Source: Crataegus laevigata | Taxonomy: Eukaryota > Streptophyta > Magnoliopsida > Rosales > Rosaceae | Direction: 5' to 3' | Length of the DNA stretch: 64,000 nt | NCBI GenBank assembly: GCA_963580275.1 | Contig: OY756948.1 | Location: 15,471,001-15,535,000 of the forward strand | Shown: piece by piece, positions 33,691 to 44,810 of the stretch | Layout: the number at the start of each line of letters is the position of its first letter | How positions within the stretch are numbered: position 1 is the first letter of the stretch | Made by a program: the position numbers and the translations under genes | The notes under the pieces: generated by a model | The model's input: the letters and a program-made list of their open reading frames with translations, nothing else | Database searches by the model: none | What the model was told of the DNA's origin: nothing

Positions 33691-35322
33691 CTATTCCTCT
33701 TGGCCAACTTCAAGGTTTTTCAGTTTTGATTCCAATTCATCCTCATTGCCTTTGCCCTCTCCAGATTCTTTGTCGTCATCTTCATCTTCATCATTGTCAT
33801 CTTCTCCTTCAGGGTCATTCTCGTCCAAAGATCCAAGCACGTCGGGAGATTTCTTGAATGCATCCTTCAGCTCGTCAATGCCCTCATCAGAAATGAAATT
33901 CGCATTGATGTTGAGCAGCTTAAAACCGGGCTTCTGAACCACAGCCTGTGCCAAAGCACGAGCCCCTGCTCTTCTGATTTGGTTGGTGTTGAAATCAACT
34001 TCCTGCAATTCCGCATGGCCCTCCAACACCTTGCTGATCTGAATAGTGCCTTCATCCTTAAGGCTGTTCTCACCTAAATTCAGCTTGGCCAGATGTAGTT
34101 TGGCTGCTATACAAGCTGCTATAGCAGGAGCAGCCTTAGCTGTTATGTCGTTTCCAGCAATGTCAAGGACTTCAAGTGCAGGAGCTGATTCCTTGAGAGC
34201 ATTGGCAATTGCAACTGCGCCCTCATCTTCTAGGTTCAAGTAACTGAGATAAATCTCTGTCAAATTGTCATGATTGGAAAGAGCTTTACTCAATGCGACT
34301 CCACCTTCTACACCAAACATGTTGTCCCGCAAGTCCAGCTTTTCCAAATGGGTACAAGTCCCAAGTGCTTCAGATAAGGCAACTCCTCCCTCAGAGCCAA
34401 CCCTCGTGGAGGAGCAACGGAAATTGTTCAATAGGGGAGAATGCTTGACAACCTCAGCAATAGCAATTGCCCCTTCATCTCCTGTCATATTATTATGAAA
34501 ATGGAGGATTCTAAGCTTCTCTGTGGAAGGAATCAACTCACAAACTGCTCGAGCAGCTTCTTCTGAAATGCCATCATTCATCAAATAGAGTTCCTCCAAG
34601 TAACTTTGTGATTTCAGCAGTGCCCCAAAAGCCCGAACACCTTTCTCACCCAAGGCATTGTTGGAGAGATTCAGATACTTCAAAACACTACCTTCTAAGG
34701 CAGCGGCAAATATATTCATGACTTCAAGAGCTTCTGCCTCCGGTCTTCCTGCTATAAAATCTGAAAGGTCAACTTCTTTCAACTGGTTCTTAAGAGAAAC
34801 CAATATGGGCTCAGCAACACGGGCTGCTCCGAGACCAAAGCTTCTATTGCTGAAGCATATTTTGGTGTAAGTGCTCCCTGGCTCCTTCAGTGACTTCAAA
34901 AGCTCCTCAGCTTCCTCAGCCTCTATAAAAGCCCGTTGGGCCTTCGATATATCAAACAAGGTCTCAGTGGGTGTGGTACCATATGTCACTTTTCCGTCCT
35001 CCTTGCTTCTAGGTCCTTTTTTGAGAACTTCAAGCAGGAGCTTACTGCATTCCCGGGCATAAAGCTGCACTGCAGAACTTCCATCCCCGTCAGGTTCATT
35101 TTCATAGTTTTGATCTGCAGTAGCAAAAGCGACATCCTCAATTCGTTTTGCATTTTCCTCAGCCTCTTCCTTACTCAGACAGCCATACTTCTCAGTGAAA
35201 AGGGATTTAGAGCTAAGATTGTTTATCATCCGCTCCACAAGCACTTTCCTTGTATTTTGGCTAGGAGGCCATAGTTTAATTGAAAATGGACGGCGTTCTG
35301 AATTCAGAGTTGTGGCATCCAT
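33691..35322 (-). CDS. RANGAP1: Ran GTPase-activating protein (plant RanGAP with WPP domain)
   Basis: Single coding exon, 543 aa, ATG at 35322. The N-terminal plant-specific WPP domain (about residues 15-115) shows the name motif W18-P19-P20 followed by TRKVLVERMINNLSS. In plants this domain targets RanGAP to the nuclear envelope and cell plate through WIP/WIT partners. Residues of about 190-470 are leucine-rich repeats of the RanGAP type (repeated LEELYLMN, LEKLDLRDN, LTEIYLSYLNLEDEGA, AKLNLGENSLKDEG). The C-terminus is highly acidic (EGEDDNDEDEDDDKE). It stimulates GTP hydrolysis by Ran on the cytoplasmic side, maintaining the transport gradient. Length and domain order match Arabidopsis RANGAP1/2 (535-545 aa). 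Just upstream on minus, TTGTAG precedes the ATG by about 15 bases, an apparent acceptor for a leader intron. Confidence 0.96.
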   Translation of the reverse strand: MDATTLNSERRPFSIKLWPPSQNTRKVLVERMINNLSSKSLFTEKYGCLSKEEAEENAKRIEDVAFATADQNYENEPDGDGSSAVQLYARECSKLLLEVLKKGPRSKEDGKVTYGTTPTETLFDISKAQRAFIEAEEAEELLKSLKEPGSTYTKICFSNRSFGLGAARVAEPILVSLKNQLKEVDLSDFIAGRPEAEALEVMNIFAAALEGSVLKYLNLSNNALGEKGVRAFGALLKSQSYLEELYLMNDGISEEAARAVCELIPSTEKLRILHFHNNMTGDEGAIAIAEVVKHSPLLNNFRCSSTRVGSEGGVALSEALGTCTHLEKLDLRDNMFGVEGGVALSKALSNHDNLTEIYLSYLNLEDEGAVAIANALKESAPALEVLDIAGNDITAKAAPAIAACIAAKLHLAKLNLGENSLKDEGTIQISKVLEGHAELQEVDFNTNQIRRAGARALAQAVVQKPGFKLLNINANFISDEGIDELKDAFKKSPDVLGSLDENDPEGEDDNDEDEDDDKESGEGKGNEDELESKLKNLEVGQEE

Positions 35323-36740
35323 TGCAACAAAACCTACAATTGCAGGCTGCGGTTATGTAAAAGACACTCATAAACACTAAAATGAAAAGATAAGCAACCT
35401 ACTTATGTGACATACATACAAAGTTCCAAGATATTAAAAGCCATCAAGAATTTTCCAAATGAATGTTTCAGGATATGAGAGATAAAACTCCTATAATATC
35501 AGAAACAACATCCTTTACCCAACATAATTCTTGACAACAGAAAAAAAAAATTAAGTTAATAAATGCAGATGATAATTATTGACCTAAAAACTGCAAAAGA
35601 AACTCGGAATCTAGAAAATAACAATGATGCAATAGAACTTCTCTTCCTCTTCACGGGAGGAGAAAATTTGTAACGCAAACAAAACTAAAGCACACAATTA
35701 AAACCTTCTTAACTATTATCATGCAACTCACTTCATTTTTAACTTTTAACCAATTTTTTTCCCATATATATAGATTCCCCATATGTTATGTTGCTCTTTA
35801 ATAAGCATTACCAACCAAGTTTCTTCACTTTCCCCCCCCTCCGTTTCCCCCCTTTCTAGCAATCAGAGGGTTTAGAGGACATTTCACTCAGATCAATCTC
35901 CATCTAGAAGGGTCATCAAAAATTGAAACCGGTCAATACGGCACACTCACAACAGATGTACTCTCTCTCATAAAAACCAAAGAGAGAACCTCACTGGGCT
36001 GCTCAATTATCCAATTATCATACTAGATCCAAAAGTTTACAGCCCTGCAGTCCCCGGCCACGGGATTGATTCCACTGCAGACCATGTCATTCATTCTCTC
36101 TCTTCTCATCTCCAATGCACGCTCATACATATTAAGACAAAAAAAAAAAAAAAAAATCATATCTGCAATTTTGGCTATAGCTGATGGATCCAACAATCTC
36201 ATTGAACCAACCCCATTCTCCAAAACTAAACATAAAACTGTCAAATAACCAATGTCATGAACTTATTTATTGGATAAATGTCAAGGTACCAAAGAAGTAC
36301 CAATAAAAACCCACAAAGATTCAAACTTCCGCAGTAAATATAATATGCAACTAATATAAAATTAATCAACTAGAAATCAAATATAAACCCAAATGAATCT
36401 GAACCCTCCAAGCAAAACAAAAAACAACCCAGAACAGATAATCAGTCAAAGAAAACGAAAAGGGGTTCAGCAGCTTCAAAAATTTCAAATTAAAGCCAGA
36501 TTATCAAGCACAAAACGTTTCCCTAAAAGTGGAAAAGTAGGTAAAACCGAAGCCAAAGTCGAAGAGAAAGAGATGGGTACCCTTCTTTTTCTCTCCCGCT
36601 TGCTGGGTAATTTGGGATTTTCTGAGATTCAAACGGAGCTCTGAAATGGAAGAAATCAAGAGAGGGAAAAGAGAGTGGAGGGAAAAACTGAAAATTAAGG
36701 GCAGCGGAGTGCGTGCAGGTATTTTGGATTTATAAATATT
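35323..36740 (-). promoter_or_regulatory. leader intron and promoter region of RanGAP
   Basis: On minus, CAATTGTAG at about 35346-35338 looks like a 3' splice site. GAAGG|GTACCC near 36578 looks like a 5' splice site, implying a leader intron of about 1.24 kb in the 5' UTR. The presumed leader exon is around 36580-36700 (CTCTTTTCCCTCTCTTGATT). The intervening DNA is T-rich on minus, as plant introns are, and holds no other gene. The plus open frame 36393-36644 is judged spurious. Confidence 0.5.
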
Positions 36741-36815
36741 TAGGGGGAATTATATTAACACCCCACACATGGTTAAATATACCCTACATTCTTAATAAAC
36801 CTCACATTTACTTTT

Positions 36816-36966
36816 GAGAGATTATATTCACACACCCCAAATTACTTCTCTCACACCTTTTTAATTTTTTAATATTTTCTACACACCACTAACACTTGAT
36901 AAAAAAATATTAAAAAATTAAAAAGGTGTGAGAAAAGTAATTTGAGGTGTGTGAATATAATCTCCC
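36816..36966. mobile_element. hAT-type MITE, copy 3
   Basis: 151 bp near-perfect palindrome: GAGAGATTATATTCACACACC on the left and GGTGTGTGAATATAATCTCCC on the right, with long inner arms (CTCACACCTTTTTAATTTTT). Flanked by a perfect 8-bp duplication TTACTTTT (36808-36815 and 36967-36974). It sits just upstream of the RanGAP leader. Confidence 0.88.
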
Positions 36967-36974
36967 TTACTTTT

Positions 36975-39900
36975 TCAATTAAAATTTATCTTAATACACT
37001 TCGCATACTTTTTCATAAACACCCTCACACTTCACACTCTCAACATAAACGTTACATTTTCTCCATTCACCCCACTTTTCTTCATACACCCCCTACTCTT
37101 CGTCCGATAAGAACCCAACTTCCGGTGTCCAATAGTTCAATTCTTAGAATCTATTCTCATCCAAAATATGTACAATCCTGAAAACTAGAGAGTAGAGTAC
37201 CTAACTGCCGTTTAACCGCATGTTCGCACTCAAACTTGTATAACTGCTCAATACGATTTTCAACACCTCAAGGCTAGTTGTGTTATCAATCATTCTTCCT
37301 ATGGCTTGTGTAATGATTCCAATAGCATCATATGCTCAAAGAGCGCAAATTTCTGGTTGGGCGTTATTTCCTTCTGAATACTTTGTTTAGAATTTTTTCT
37401 GAAAATTTGCATAAGAACTATTATTATTGGTATAGTAGGTCTTGATTCCCAGAGTGTCTTTCATGTCAGAGATCGGTTGAGGGTCAAGCAAAATGCAATG
37501 GAGAGTGAGAGTGGTTTAGAGAGTTGAAGAAGATAAATTATCTTGTGATATACATGTTAAAAGTGATTTGGGGTGTATTTAGTATTTTTTTTTTAAATTT
37601 AAACATTATAAGGTTAAAATTGTCATTGCATAATAGAGTATATAAATAATTTAATATTAAATTTCAATTATCATGTGCGTTTCCGGCGGCCACTTTTGAT
37701 GTTTGGAAAGCAAGATAGCAATGCGACGTATGCGGATACAGATTAGTATTATTTGGCAATTTGCCTTTTTTCTTTCGTAAGACGCAAAAATTAGTTTGTT
37801 GCAATGTTCTTCCCCCTTTCTTCATGCTTTTAAAGAAAAATGTAAATACGTTTGGAAATACATGTATAAAATATTTATTATAAATACTTTAAAATTCGAA
37901 ATACTATTAAATTGGCAATTAATGAGCGTAGGTCGTCTAAATTTTAAAAAATCGAGCGCTTATCTTTTCAACGGTAACATTGAAAGAGTTTTTCTATATA
38001 TACATACGCATAACAGCAGCAGCTCCAAACCCAAACCATCCTTACCCGTTGCACCGATATTAGTGGCCTCCAATCGCCATGCTCACCCACCCACCCTTCC
38101 ATCTCTATCTCTAGGTTGCAAATCATATTGAGTTAGCGTGACCAGTATGTAGTGTGTGAGATAAAATAACAAAACACGATCCACATAATAAGATATCGTG
38201 TGCTTTGGGGCAAGCACACAATATTGATGTAAGATGTTGATTTTTGTGTGGTACAAGAAAAGCTCGCTATATAGGAGTGTTGAGAGTCGTAGGTAATAAA
38301 ACTATAAAAGGTGTTGCTTTTCCAACTACATCCCGTAAAAAGCTTTGCTTATAAAGCAATTAATGAATCTATACAAATACGTATACCACGACTCCAAGTG
38401 GGTTAGTTTTCTCCAAGAAGGGGCTTAGAAACAAGGACCACGCGTTGATAACGATGAGTTGAAAACAGTTAAAATGTTAAAACTCGTGGGACTATCCGTT
38501 AGGTGCATTTGTTGCCAACTTTTCTAAAGTTCTTGAAAAACAAGCTAAAAGGAAGAAGGGGAGCAATCGAAAGAGGGAAAGTATAGTTTAACTGAATTTC
38601 GATCTGTTCTATTGATGATGTAACAAGTACCATTCTTTTAGTTTCACTGAGCTTTTGAAGCACCAAAAGAAAGTGTAGGATCACCTCCCCTCCTATTTGA
38701 ACGATTACGGCGAAGGCTTGCAATGCTGCAAAGAAGAGTTCAGGAGGCCGTTGATAACAAGGTTTTGAAGGAGGTTACGATCTTTGGCAGGTTTTGGTAG
38801 ATGGACTAGTCCCTGGAAAATGCTGCTTTCACTAAATTCATGATATCTGGGTTTTGTAAGTAGAAGCAATATACTAGTGTCCCAACTCCTGCACATCACA
38901 ATTGCAAAGAACCGTGTCCTAGATAATTATACGTATCAGGAGGTAATCAATTAGGTGTGTAAGAAACGAAAGCGAAAGGGGCTAGAGGGTTTACGGGATT
39001 TCAGTGATCTAAAGGAACAACATGTACACAGCAAGTGATGCTAGGGTGCGTTTATAAGTGACCGAAAGTTGTCCTTGAATCTCGGTTAAATGAATTCTCT
39101 CATATGATCTCCAAAACATGCCTGACAAGATGATAACTAGCTTAATTTTTGGGCATTGTTTGCAGTGGGTGAAATGTATTTCATGTTTTGGCAAGGCCGT
39201 CATCAGCATTGTTACATGAGCGATGACATGAATACGCCGTTCCCTCTTCATCCTTTATGCACTGCCATCTACTGGGATGCTCTCTCCACCCGACATCCCA
39301 GTAGACGAGTTATTCACAGAGGTACAATGGCCAGTTGGTTATATTCTTTGGGTGGAGGTGTTTGGGCGGGTTGGGGTTGAACAAGGATTGGGGAGATGGT
39401 GGGGGAGAGGTAAGGGAGGTGGCGCAGGAGTCCAGGATAAGGGGGGGGGGGGGGGGGGGGTGAGCTGGGCAACTCTGGGTTCCAACTTTCTGATGGGTCA
39501 GAAAGACCAGTTGAGATTGATCAAACGGCTAAAACACATATAAATAACATGCGTGCATATTAACACATCCGAATCTCCAATTCATGTAGGACGTTTTCCA
39601 TGGTTCGACAGGGAATCGAATGTAAGAAGACTTCATGGCATGAAATCAAGTTATTAAATATCATTACAGTCGTGCTCCAAACACAAAAAAATATCAAAGA
39701 AAATTTTGCGATGAATATAATGAGATAGGCAGATTTGCTACAAGAGAACAATGGTGCTTGTAAAAGTAGTGTGGTCATAAGATTTCTGTGCAGGAGATTA
39801 AATATTGCTAACAAGTACTTAAAGGGGGTGAACTTTGATATCTGATCAAGATTTCCCAGAAATTTCTAAGGAACTTCGTTAGGCACATGAAAATGCAATC

Positions 39901-40162
39901 ATCAGACAATGGCACTTCGTTATTGAAGGCAATTAAACGATTTAGGCACTAGCAGATGCAAAAATTAGGATTTGGAAAACTGAGCAAGAAACCTAGGCCA
40001 ATTAATGCAAAAGGTTAGAAGGATAGTAGAAACTGGTTATACCATCTGCGGCTATAAAACCCAAGACTAGGGTTTGAACATTACAATAAGCAACTGCATT
40101 TCCAATTTATTCTAGGGCAAAGATCAAATGAAAATCATACCCAATTGACCCTAACCTTAAAT
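36975..40162. other. intergenic, no supported gene
   Basis: About 3.2 kb with only short motif-less open frames on both strands (for example 37796-38131 plus, 39009-39251 minus). A poly-G run of 20 lies at 39441-39460 beside G-rich sequence (39350-39440). No transposase, LTR or known exon was recognised. Some of it may be decayed transposon. Confidence 0.4.
39441..39460. repeat. poly-G tract
   Basis: Twenty consecutive G in a G-rich stretch. Such a run is prone to assembly error and to quadruplex formation. Confidence 0.85.
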
Positions 40163-40170
40163 ACTCTAAC

Positions 40171-40796
40171 TAAGGGTGCAACTTGGGTTGGGCCAATCCA
40201 AACCGGCCCATGTCCAACCCGACTTTAAACCCGAACAAGTGGGGTTTTTTTTAAATTTTTAGTTATAAGCCACCCGAACCCAACCCAATTTCAACCCGTT
40301 CATTGATTGGGTTGATCATTTGCCCGTCCATCTCCAACCCAACCTAACCCGACTAACCAAACCCAATCTAACCAAATTGCAACCCACATCAATTAACGCT
40401 CATACTACACCCAAGTGTACCAAGTCCAAAAACCAACACTCTTTCTAATAATATTTTAATAAATTACCCTTTATAATTGACTTAAGCTCTTAGGGAATAA
40501 GAGGTTTTGATTAGTTAGCCCATATTCGTAGTCTCTAAATCCTAAGCTTGATAGTAGATTGATTTATAAAATTAGAGTTAGTTCACTTTGATGCTACTTG
40601 GCTTAATTTTGTTACGAATTCTTGGAAACTAAGTTGTTACAAGATTAAACTTGAAAAAGTTGGGCAACCCAAACCCAACCCAATTAAACCCAAGCCCAAA
40701 TAAACCCAAATGAAACCCAACCCGAACCCGAGACCGAATTATAAAAGTTGGGTTAGGATTGGGTTGACCTTCCAACCCGCCGAGGTTGCACCCCTA
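40171..40796. mobile_element. hAT-like non-autonomous TIR element
   Basis: 626 bp with inverted ends TAAGGGTGCAACTTGGGTTGG and, inward from the right, TAGGGGTGCAACCTCGGCGGG. AACCC-rich subterminal repeats are present on both sides. Flanks ACTCTAAC (40163-40170) and ATTCCAAC (40797-40804) match at 6 of 8 positions, a decayed 8-bp duplication. No coding. Confidence 0.75.
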
Positions 40797-40804
40797 ATTC
40801 CAAC

Positions 40805-41233
40805 TACCCTAAACATGTTTGGTTCATATTTTCCCGATTAGAGAAATACGGCATCCTGTTCCAAGTTTGACAACTTCAATTGTAATTTCATAACAACGAA
40901 TAAGCTAATTAGGTACCTAAGCAATAAAAGGATGCCTAAAGTTAAAAGCTTGCCTAAGTTTATTTCTAAATCTCAAAGAAAAACCCTGCCTCAATCAACT
41001 ATAGTAAGGACAACATTCTCTAAGCAAAGAATCGAAAACATGAAAAACCAAACCCGGAAACATTCAATCATTCTTCAAAATAACACCAAATTATAACTAC
41101 GCATAAACATCCAGAACGCTTTCAAAATCCATAGCAAATATTAAAACTAGGAATTAAAACAAAACACCGATTGAGATCAATTTCGATACGAAAGCAATAG
41201 TAAATAACATAAATTGAAAAAGGGGCAATACTC
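40805..41233 (-). other. 3' flank of RPS16
   Basis: AT-rich non-coding sequence that on minus follows the RPS16 stop codon and should contain its 3' UTR. Nothing else is seen. Confidence 0.45.
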
Positions 41234-41671
41234 TCAACGGTAGGACTTCTGGAACCTGGCTCTGGCACCGCGACCACCGAACTTCTTGGGCTCGCAGCGC
41301 CGGGGATCAGCGACGAGGAGAGTCCTGTCGTACCTGACCAGGATGTCCTTGATCTCCTTCTTGCTCTGCTCGTCGACGTACTTCTGGTAAAACGCCACGA
41401 GGGCCTTGGCGATGCTCTGACGGATCGCGTAGATCTGGGAGGTGTGGCCTCCGCCTTTGACTCGGATCCTCATGTCGACGCCGGCGAAGCGCTGTCGTCC
41501 GAGCAGGAGGATCGGCTCGTAGGCCTTGAATCGGAGGATCTCAGGCTCGACGAGCTCGATTGGGCAGCCGTTGATCTTGATCAGGCCGCGTCCGCGCTTG
41601 CAGTAGGTCACTGCCACCGCCGTCTTCTTCCGACCGAAACATTGCACGGACTCGATAGCTGGGGCCGCCAT
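41234..41671 (-). CDS. RPS16: 40S ribosomal protein S16 (uS9)
   Basis: 145 aa, uninterrupted, from the ATG at 41671. The frame is open further upstream, to 41833, but the upstream residues are not conserved. MAAP-IESVQCFGRKKTAVAVTYCKRGRG is the known start of plant S16, whose usual length is 145-146 aa. Conserved blocks: GRGLIKINGCPIELVEP, RFAGVDMRIRVKGGGHTSQ, YAIRQSIAKALVAFYQKYVD and the terminal RRCEPKKFGGRGARARFQKSYR, whose tail reaches the P-site tRNA in the small subunit. The coding region is intronless, as for plant S16 genes generally. G/C-rich third positions contrast with the AT-rich surroundings, fitting a highly expressed gene. Promoter motifs typical of ribosomal protein genes lie upstream. 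Confidence 0.97.
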   Translation of the reverse strand: MAAPAIESVQCFGRKKTAVAVTYCKRGRGLIKINGCPIELVEPEILRFKAYEPILLLGRQRFAGVDMRIRVKGGGHTSQIYAIRQSIAKALVAFYQKYVDEQSKKEIKDILVRYDRTLLVADPRRCEPKKFGGRGARARFQKSYR

Positions 41672-41784
41672 GGTGTTGCTCTCTAGGGTTTGGGGTCTGC
41701 TCTCCTGGGGGCTCTGTGTGTCAGTGCGCGCTATGAGCTTGGAGGCGCGATACGGAAGTGTGGGAAATGTTAAATGAGAGAGAG

Positions 41785-41925
41785 ATTTAGGGTTTTGGGT
41801 TGATTGGACGGCTGAGATTGTTTTGTGAAACAACGGTAAGATGGGTACCGAGGAAAATGTATTTTTTTTCTGGACTGAGCCATTACATTGTTTCGGTCCG
41901 GCCCATCGTTAGAGGCCCATACTTT
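41785..41925 (-). promoter_or_regulatory. telo-box and site II motifs upstream of RPS16
   Basis: On minus, AAACCCTAAAT (41795 to 41785) is a telo-box. ATGGGCC occurs at about 41906-41900 and again at about 41919-41913, matching site II (TGGGCY). This pairing is well known in promoters of plant ribosomal protein genes. A second AAACCCTAG lies close to the ATG (about 41691). Confidence 0.75.
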
Positions 41926-42418
41926 ATGTTGGGTTGTAAAATTATGAATAAATCACGCTAATGAATGCAACTTCTGATTTAGATGTTGTGAAATATAGTA
42001 TGAATGTTACTCTTATGAATGTATCCATTAAAGTCGATCAGATGAGATGTAGACGTCACTTTCTTTTTGGATTACACAACTAAATGAGATGTCGATGGAG
42101 CATTCTCAATGCAGACTGAGGATTAAGACGAAAATTTAATGAGAATATTAAGAATTTAGACACATTCGATTAGATTTAAAAGAATAATGGAAATTTCTTA
42201 TTTTTGAATAAGAAAATTATATGTACAATAATAAGGGGTACAGAAAAATATGAGGTATGGTTCAAAGGCTCAAGGCCTTTTTTTTTTCAAAAAAAGAAAA
42301 AAAGAAAAAAAAAGCCAAAACACATTTCTTGTTTACCTTGCCTTTGAACTGGCTATAAATGTCGTAACACATTCAAGTTCTCCTTTTAATACCCGTTGGC
42401 TAAAATTTTTCCTAACAT
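41926..42418. other. intergenic, nothing recognised
   Basis: AT-rich with an A-rich stretch at 42277-42320. No gene or clear repeat boundary. Confidence 0.4.
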
Positions 42419-42573
42419 GAGAGATTTTTTAGTGTGACTAGAACACGGGGTGGTACACCACGTGTTACTATACTGCTAAAAAAATTAATAACTTAAACAA
42501 TAAAATTTCTCACCACTTATATATAAAAACACGTGCGTATCACCTGTGTTCCGATCACAATGAAAAAATTCTC
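42419..42573. mobile_element. Mutator-like MITE, copy 1 (degenerate)
   Basis: About 155 bp. Left GAGAGATTTTTTAGTGTGACT and right, inward, GAGAATTTTTTCATTGTGATC, with GGTGGTACACCACGTGTTA near the left and an ACACGTGCGTATCACC counterpart near the right. Same family as 63085-63255. The duplication is no longer recognisable. Confidence 0.7.
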
Positions 42574-43032
42574 CCAAAACACGGGTAAGTCTAGTTAACT
42601 ACCCAAACTTGATGATTGATTTCGTATTTGTCCTAGCCTTTTAAAACATTCCAAATAACTATATAAAGTTTTGAAAAATGGACATAATTTAGGTTCACAA
42701 ACGTCATCTATGGAGCGTTGAATATCCAAATCGACGCATTTTAGCAAAGAAAATTTATGATTTTACTTAAAAAGGGGTCAATTGGGCGATCAAACCTCCA
42801 AAAAAGGTGATTAGTGAAAACCAACTTTATTTTGGTCCACCTCATCTTGCAATGTTAGTAACGTCATCACCTAATGTTGATAAAGTCCTCACTTGACGCC
42901 GGTGACCTAATCCATGTCTAATTTTCAAAATATTAGGTAGTTATTTGAAATATTTTAAAAGGTTGAGACTAATTTGAAGCAACCCAAAAAAATTGTGTAG
43001 TTATCCTTCTTAACCCTTAAAACAGTCATGTC
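42574..43032. other. intergenic, nothing recognised
   Basis: AT-rich sequence between the MITE and the 3' end of the first carboxylesterase relic. No gene seen. Confidence 0.4.
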
Positions 43033-44030
43033 CTAAAACATGATGTGGAAAACTTTCAAAAGTCTTTTGAAGAAAATAGACACATTCTCAGTCACAGCCT
43101 CACACAAGATATGAAAAGCACGTTCCTCTCCTTCCATTTCAAAGACCTTCAATTCTCCCTACCACCACTTTTCCTAACCAAATCATAATACCAAACACTT
43201 CATCCCTCAGCTCATCCTTACCGCAAACGCACACAAGCAGTCGGGAGCAACTGCGTCCAGCCAGGCTCAGTGCACCGTCACCCTCCGGATTCACCGTTGG
43301 ATTATCAATAGCGCAGGAGCTGATGGGAATACAAACTTCCAAACTTTATAAGGCAGCCACTTCTCAAAGTTTTCTCCTTTAGGTCCTTGACCCTAAAACA
43401 TTAGGGTGCATGTGACATATATATATACCCCCACACAATTTTCACCCCACCGCGCCAACTCTCAAACCCTGCCCTCCATAGCCACGTTATCCACAATGTT
43501 TCCTCCTGCACTGTCTCCACCGATATACAATTTATCAAAACTACCACACAGGGCCAACGATGGCTCTTTGTCAGCATTGATAGCATCTGATTCTTTGTTG
43601 GGTTTGTGGGAAGAGCCCTTTGAAGAGCATCCCAGCAATCTAGGTAACACATGGGAATTGGGTTTCCGGGGCGAACCTGTACTCGATTGAGACTGCGAGG
43701 ACTTGGGCTTGCGAGACCAAGCGATTGAGGAAACGGTGGTGGTCGGACGAGAAGGCGGATTCGAAGCAAAACCCACCACCGTGGAAGTAAAATCAAGACT
43801 AGGGTTTTTGGGTTGTTGATAATTTTGGTTTTGAGGAGGGAGGTAAAGGCGACCCGAGATGCTAGGGTTTTGTGAGATGGTGATGTCTGAGACGTTGATT
43901 TCTGGGTCACGAGGATATGGGGGCACATAGGGAGAGCCCATGAGGCCCTCCACCGGCTGTCTTTGTATATTCCGATTAGAGGGAGGAGCTCTGAAGCTAT
44001 TTCTTTTGCGGTAGTTTGAATTGAAATTTA
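43033..44030 (-). pseudogene. carboxylesterase (CXE, alpha/beta hydrolase-3) relic A
   Basis: Minus-strand pieces in order: EIASELLPLIGIYKD; then, after a one-base loss near 43964, SPYVPPYPRDPEINV-SDITISQNPSISGRLYLPP. Next the HGGGF segment is out of frame (reads DFTSTVVGFASNP). Then come YIGGDSAGGN with the nucleophilic serine (about 43505-43530), LAGRSCSRLLVCVCGKDELRD (43270-43180) and an EMEGEE-AFHI relic ending near 43033. Plant CXEs are soluble esterases of about 310-335 aa that hydrolyse small esters; some relatives became gibberellin receptors. Here the ACGGVQ to PTAPGG middle is largely lost, and at least three frameshifts are needed to follow the protein. No good start codon precedes the first block. 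Head-to-head with copy B. Confidence 0.85.
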
Positions 44031-44810
44031 TTAGGAAAATGAGAAAGAGAGGAGCTCAAGGCTGACAGCTAATGCGGCAACAGCAATGGCAACCAAAGTA
44101 GCCGCCATATGTCCTCCCGCGCGGTGAGTCAAAACTATAAGTACGTCATGGCCCCTCGTAAATACACAGTGCATGCATATGCAATGCAGATATCTTTGAA
44201 CTATTAATAACAATACTGAGAATTGTTATTTTATCTTTTCGAAAAAATCATTTTTTACTTTTCCTCTCTTTAGTTCTATTAAAAAAACAAAGTGCGTAAT
44301 AAAATTTTGAAGTATTAATCACTCGTAACACTTCTCAATTTTTTTTAACAGATGCACACAAGATTACACACACAATATGGAAAGAGGAGTAGTCCAACAG
44401 CATGAGAAAATTGAATGCATACATAAGTTATAGAGAAAGTCTTGGGAAGACGAAGACAATGAAAACGAAAGACGCACCGATACACTTCGATGCCTCCGAT
44501 GCTGATTTCATTTGGTCTCACACTCTTGCGAGAATGCAACGATCATATGGGGCAGCCCTAGCTAGTTAGCACTCTATCCATAAAGAAATTGCATTTACAA
44601 GGCAATTGGTCTTTATTGTTGGGAGTTGTACTTATACATTAGTTAAATGAATACTTTTTGATAATTAAGTGGCAAACAAGATAGCTCACTTGATTTGTTT
44701 GATAATGAATTAATGGCGGTCTCTATATGAAGATGCACATCCCAACCCTCAAAGCTTCACAGGTCAATTCAATACTTATCTCTCTATATCTCTGTTCTAT
44801 AATGGCTTGC
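44031..44810. other. intergenic between divergent CXE relics
   Basis: About 780 bp between the head-to-head copies A and B, presumably including both former promoters. Open frames have no motifs. Confidence 0.45.

Noticed and set aside
33746..35380. Several plus-strand open frames opposite RanGAP
   Set aside because: Antisense shadows of a strongly supported 543-codon gene.
36393..36644. 83-codon plus-strand open frame
   Set aside because: Lies antisense in the presumed RanGAP leader and promoter, with no recognisable motif.
39156..39543. Plus-strand open frames with a Gly/Trp-rich product
   Set aside because: Product reflects G-rich low-complexity DNA including a poly-G run; no motif, no splice context, no homolog recognised.
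41672..41833. N-terminal extension of RPS16 by 54 codons
   Set aside because: The upstream residues are unlike S16; the second Met gives the exact family start and usual length.
43401..43928. 175-codon minus-strand frame overlapping CXE relic A
   Set aside because: It is an out-of-frame reading of the carboxylesterase relic; the GDSAGGN motif lies in the other frame.
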